DNA from: Woeseiaceae bacterium
GTDB lineage: Bacteria; Pseudomonadota; Gammaproteobacteria; Steroidobacterales; Woeseiaceae
Assembly (NCBI GenBank): GCA_022866645.1
Contig: JALHUQ010000346.1
Location: 1 to 14,223 of the forward strand
Length of the DNA: 14,223 nt
Direction of reading: 5' to 3'
This document shows, one piece after another, positions 12,292-14,223 of this stretch. A program made the position numbers and the translations under genes. Below the pieces are notes generated by a model. The model was not told the origin of the DNA. It was given only the letters and a program-made list of their open reading frames with translations, and did not search any database. The stretch's first letter is position 1. Every line of letters begins with the position of its first letter.

Positions 12292-12864
12292 TCAGCGCCG
12301 CGGAATTGCCTGATGTACCCAGTCTATAAACCGACCCTGGATGCCTGTCCGGCGTAGATCGACGTGAACTCCACGCCCATCCGTGTACTCATTGACACGA
12401 CTAAACTCACCGGATTCGTGCGCCGCATTTGCGGTTTCTGCTGGTGACCGCCCCTGGATTGCGATGTCAGCAGCCTGATCAACGCCGGTAGTCAAATGCG
12501 AACTATTGGGAGCGCCACCAACAGCTTCGTTCTGCTCCGGCGTCCGGAGGCCGCTTGTCACTTGAACAGTCGTACTCTCCTTCTCACTAAAGTCCAGCAA
12601 GTGGCTTTGCATAGTTGGCGTAACTGCTGCGGGGTCACCACCAGCGGATCTCTGAGGCATAAATTCTATTGAGCCACCAGGCATCATTACCTTCGCTCCA
12701 GAATCAATACTAGTCGTATCGTACGTACGATCAACCGTGACCGAGCCGCTTGGATTAGTGGTTGATGTAAGAATCTCCGAGCAAGAAGAGCTGCCGCCTC
12801 GGGCCATGACATCATCACAAGTCATCCCTGTCGGATCCACCCTATTCCCCGGATCATTCCCCAC
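12292..12864 (-). CDS. Orphan Rhs C-terminal toxin tip with M15-type peptidase domain
   Basis: Rhs-core homology begins at 12888 (DDLNLYAYVGNDP, RVDPTG) and is followed by a tip of about 175 residues. Numbered from GTG 12864, residues about 98-172 match the M15 (D-Ala-D-Ala carboxypeptidase-like) pattern: TSGLRTPEQNEAVGGAPNSS, then SHLTTGVDQAADIAI with H123 and D133, and GRGVHVDLRR with H167, giving the expected zinc ligands. The HxxG-AAD spacing is about three residues longer than usual. Such enzymes cut peptidoglycan stem peptides, so the target is probably the cell wall. No ribosome site precedes the GTG and the Rhs shell is absent, so it looks like a displaced or reserve tip that can be used after recombination with the full rhs gene upstream. 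Confidence 0.75.
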   Translation of the reverse strand: MGNDPGNRVDPTGMTCDDVMARGGSSSCSEILTSTTNPSGSVTVDRTYDTTSIDSGAKVMMPGGSIEFMPQRSAGGDPAAVTPTMQSHLLDFSEKESTTVQVTSGLRTPEQNEAVGGAPNSSHLTTGVDQAADIAIQGRSPAETANAAHESGEFSRVNEYTDGRGVHVDLRRTGIQGRFIDWVHQAIPRR

Positions 12865-12888
12865 ATAGGCATAGAGATTCAGGTCATC

Positions 12889-13359
12889 CTACTTGTTTTC
12901 ATCGGCTGTTGGGCACGCCAGCGAGACGTCGCTAACTCGCTTGAGGTTGCGCCCTTCCGGATGACAGTTCGCCTCATTGAGATGAATTGCGAAGTCGTTA
13001 ACGGTGTCGACAAAAGCACAACGGAATCCGTGGTCCATTTTATATGCCACGAGAAATCCTCCGTCGACGGCTTTCACGCCATAGAGCCGCTTTACAAAGG
13101 TTCCGCTGCGCGCTGCTAGAAGGGCGTTCCAGTCCATTTGGCCGTTTCTTGAGTACGTTAACTTGTCCCAGAGTTCCAAGTAGATTTGTTCGTGGTCCGA
13201 CTTTGCCGGCCCTTCGAGATACCCGTTCGACCTCAGAAACGACCGCGCCGCGCAAACCGCTTTTCTTTGTTCGTCATTGGTACCGCCAATAGCACTATTT
13301 GTTTCGCACGCGGCCGCCAACAAGGACAACAAAGCAATGACAAGTAGTCGCGTAATCAT
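12889..13359 (-). CDS. Lipoprotein, putative immunity protein of the Rhs C-terminal domain
   Basis: 156 residues. The signal peptide MITRLLVIALLSLLAAAC has lipobox LAAAC with C18. The mature part has a helix (EQRKAVCAARSFLRSNGYLE), then GQMDWNALLAARSGTFVKRL, GGFLVAYKMDHGFRCAFVDT and a Cys-rich end. No family is recognised. It starts at ATG 13359, overlapping the rhs stop by ATGA (13356-13359) with CAGGAG upstream, so translation is coupled to the toxin. Tight coupling to a variable Rhs tip is the standard position for an immunity gene, and the lipid anchor suggests that protection is needed in the periplasm. Its TAG stop falls on the codon that is CAG (Gln) in the rhs core copy that follows. 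Confidence 0.75.
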   Translation of the reverse strand: MITRLLVIALLSLLAAACETNSAIGGTNDEQRKAVCAARSFLRSNGYLEGPAKSDHEQIYLELWDKLTYSRNGQMDWNALLAARSGTFVKRLYGVKAVDGGFLVAYKMDHGFRCAFVDTVNDFAIHLNEANCHPEGRNLKRVSDVSLACPTADENK

Positions 13360-14223
13360 TGACTGCGACTCCTGCTGTCTTGCTGCAAATCATTCAGCGC
13401 ACGCCGGACCTCTCGCGCCTCTGAAGGCGTCAGACTACCGCTTACGACGCGAGCTCTGTATTGGCCACCGGAACGTTCGATGACAATGACCTTGCCGTCC
13501 CGAGTGATGTAGTTTGGATAGCCCCGCTCGACTGCGGTGTGATCTCCTCTTCCGCGACCTAGGTAACCGGGCTCTATGCCGTAGTCTGAATTGTTCGGAT
13601 GCGAATGCTCGATCGCTACGGTCGCAGTTGTAGGCGTCACGCCTGTTTGCTGACCTGCTGAGTTGTCCTTGCCTTGTTGCGTAGTTCCTGCCGTCAACGT
13701 TCCATCGCTGGCACGATCAATAGTCGTCCCGCGTTCCGTGTTTTTGTTCTCGAGGCCCGGGGCCGTCTCGGTTGCCTTCGTGTCAACATCGGGTTTGGAT
13801 ACCGTTGTCTGCGTGCCGTCCTTCTTTTCGCTATAGGCGGTCGCGTCAATACACTTCCCTGCGAGCCCCTGGCCGCTAGTATCAGTGCATCCGGCAAGAC
13901 CACTCGGATCAGTTCGATCTAACGGGTCATTCCCCACATACGCATACAGGTTGTAGTCATCCTGGTACCCGATGGGGTCGGTCTGCATGAACCGCCCCAG
14001 CGCGGGATTATAGAACCGCGCCTTGTAGTAGTAGAGCCCGATCTGCGGTATCGCGGCCTGGCCGGTGTACTGGAAGCGCCCGGTGTTGGCGGAGCCTTGC
14101 TTGCCATATTCATCGTAGGCGTTGATTGCGAGCAGGCTGCCGGTCGGCGCGGTCGCAAACGCAATGACTGAGCCTTGATGGTTACTGTGAAGCCAGCGTG
14201 CGGGCGCCCCGCCGCTGGGATAC
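13356..14223 (-). CDS. Rhs-family polymorphic toxin, 3' part (cut by window edge)
   Basis: 288 residues are visible and the gene continues beyond the right edge. The core is clear: ARWLHSNHQGSVIAFATAPT, NTGRFQYTGQA, IGLYYYKARFYNPALGRFMQ, TDPIGYQDDYNLYAYVGNDP and DRTDPSGLAG, where variable tips begin. The tip, about 180 residues, has a Thr/Lys-rich linker, then VAIEHSHPNNSDYGIEPGYL, GDHTAVERGYPNYITRDGK and VIVIERSGGQYRARVVSG. The HSHP plus a later Asp recall JAB/MPN-type or DUF4329-like tips of Rhs proteins, which are suspected proteases; this assignment is tentative. The shell would enclose the tip and export it, probably by a type VI or similar route. It is coupled to a lipoprotein gene by a 4-base overlap. 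Confidence 0.85.
   Translation of the reverse strand, partial: YPSGGAPARWLHSNHQGSVIAFATAPTGSLLAINAYDEYGKQGSANTGRFQYTGQAAIPQIGLYYYKARFYNPALGRFMQTDPIGYQDDYNLYAYVGNDPLDRTDPSGLAGCTDTSGQGLAGKCIDATAYSEKKDGTQTTVSKPDVDTKATETAPGLENKNTERGTTIDRASDGTLTAGTTQQGKDNSAGQQTGVTPTTATVAIEHSHPNNSDYGIEPGYLGRGRGDHTAVERGYPNYITRDGKVIVIERSGGQYRARVVSGSLTPSEAREVRRALNDLQQDSRSRSQ

Overview
The window is GC-rich bacterial DNA. The attC-like sites, the IS407-type insertion sequence and the Rhs proteins suggest a gammaproteobacterium, possibly of the Xanthomonadales. This placement is inferred from style; there is no rRNA or other marker gene. It is an accessory, mosaic region with no housekeeping operon.

Layout from left to right. 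(1) 53-1384, minus: a 443-residue protein with ATP-grasp motifs in circularly permuted order. (2) About 1.9-7.1 kb: a cassette array read on the minus strand. Four attC-like recombination sites (1932-2009, 4014-4070, 4705-4797, 5440-5499) and one half site (5079-5099) share one orientation. They bracket a SnoaL-like protein, an isochorismatase-family hydrolase and two small membrane proteins. No integrase gene is visible, so this looks like a CALIN (cluster of attC sites lacking an integrase). The array carries two repeat families. Two 143-bp elements with GTCCGCTT ends each sit exactly against the R' end of an attC. A longer composite repeat occurs in three copies (1732-1910, 2519-3048, 6053-6593). 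A lipoprotein gene (3307-3813) lies in the array in reverse orientation. (3) 7.1-9.6 kb: three toxin-antitoxin modules, one HigBA type on the minus strand and two Phd/PIN types on the plus strand, each with a promoter/operator that can be read from the sequence. (4) 9.6-11.5 kb: a truncated rhs core gene on the minus strand and an IS407-group IS3-family element whose transposase has an in-frame TGA. (5) 11.7-14.2 kb, minus: an Rhs polymorphic-toxin locus. It runs from the 3' part of an rhs gene with an HSHP-containing C-terminal domain, to a lipoprotein that is its probable immunity partner, to an orphan Rhs C-terminal module with an M15-type peptidase domain, to a second lipoprotein.

How the parts fit together: the right side is an Rhs effector locus with a reserve toxin tip, and both putative immunity proteins carry lipoprotein signals, which suggests that the toxins act in the periplasm. 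The toxin-antitoxin modules probably stabilise the neighbouring mobile DNA. The left side is a decaying cassette array colonised by short repeats. The most interesting points are the precise contact between the 143-bp repeats and attC ends, and the orphan M15 peptidase tip with its lipoprotein neighbour.
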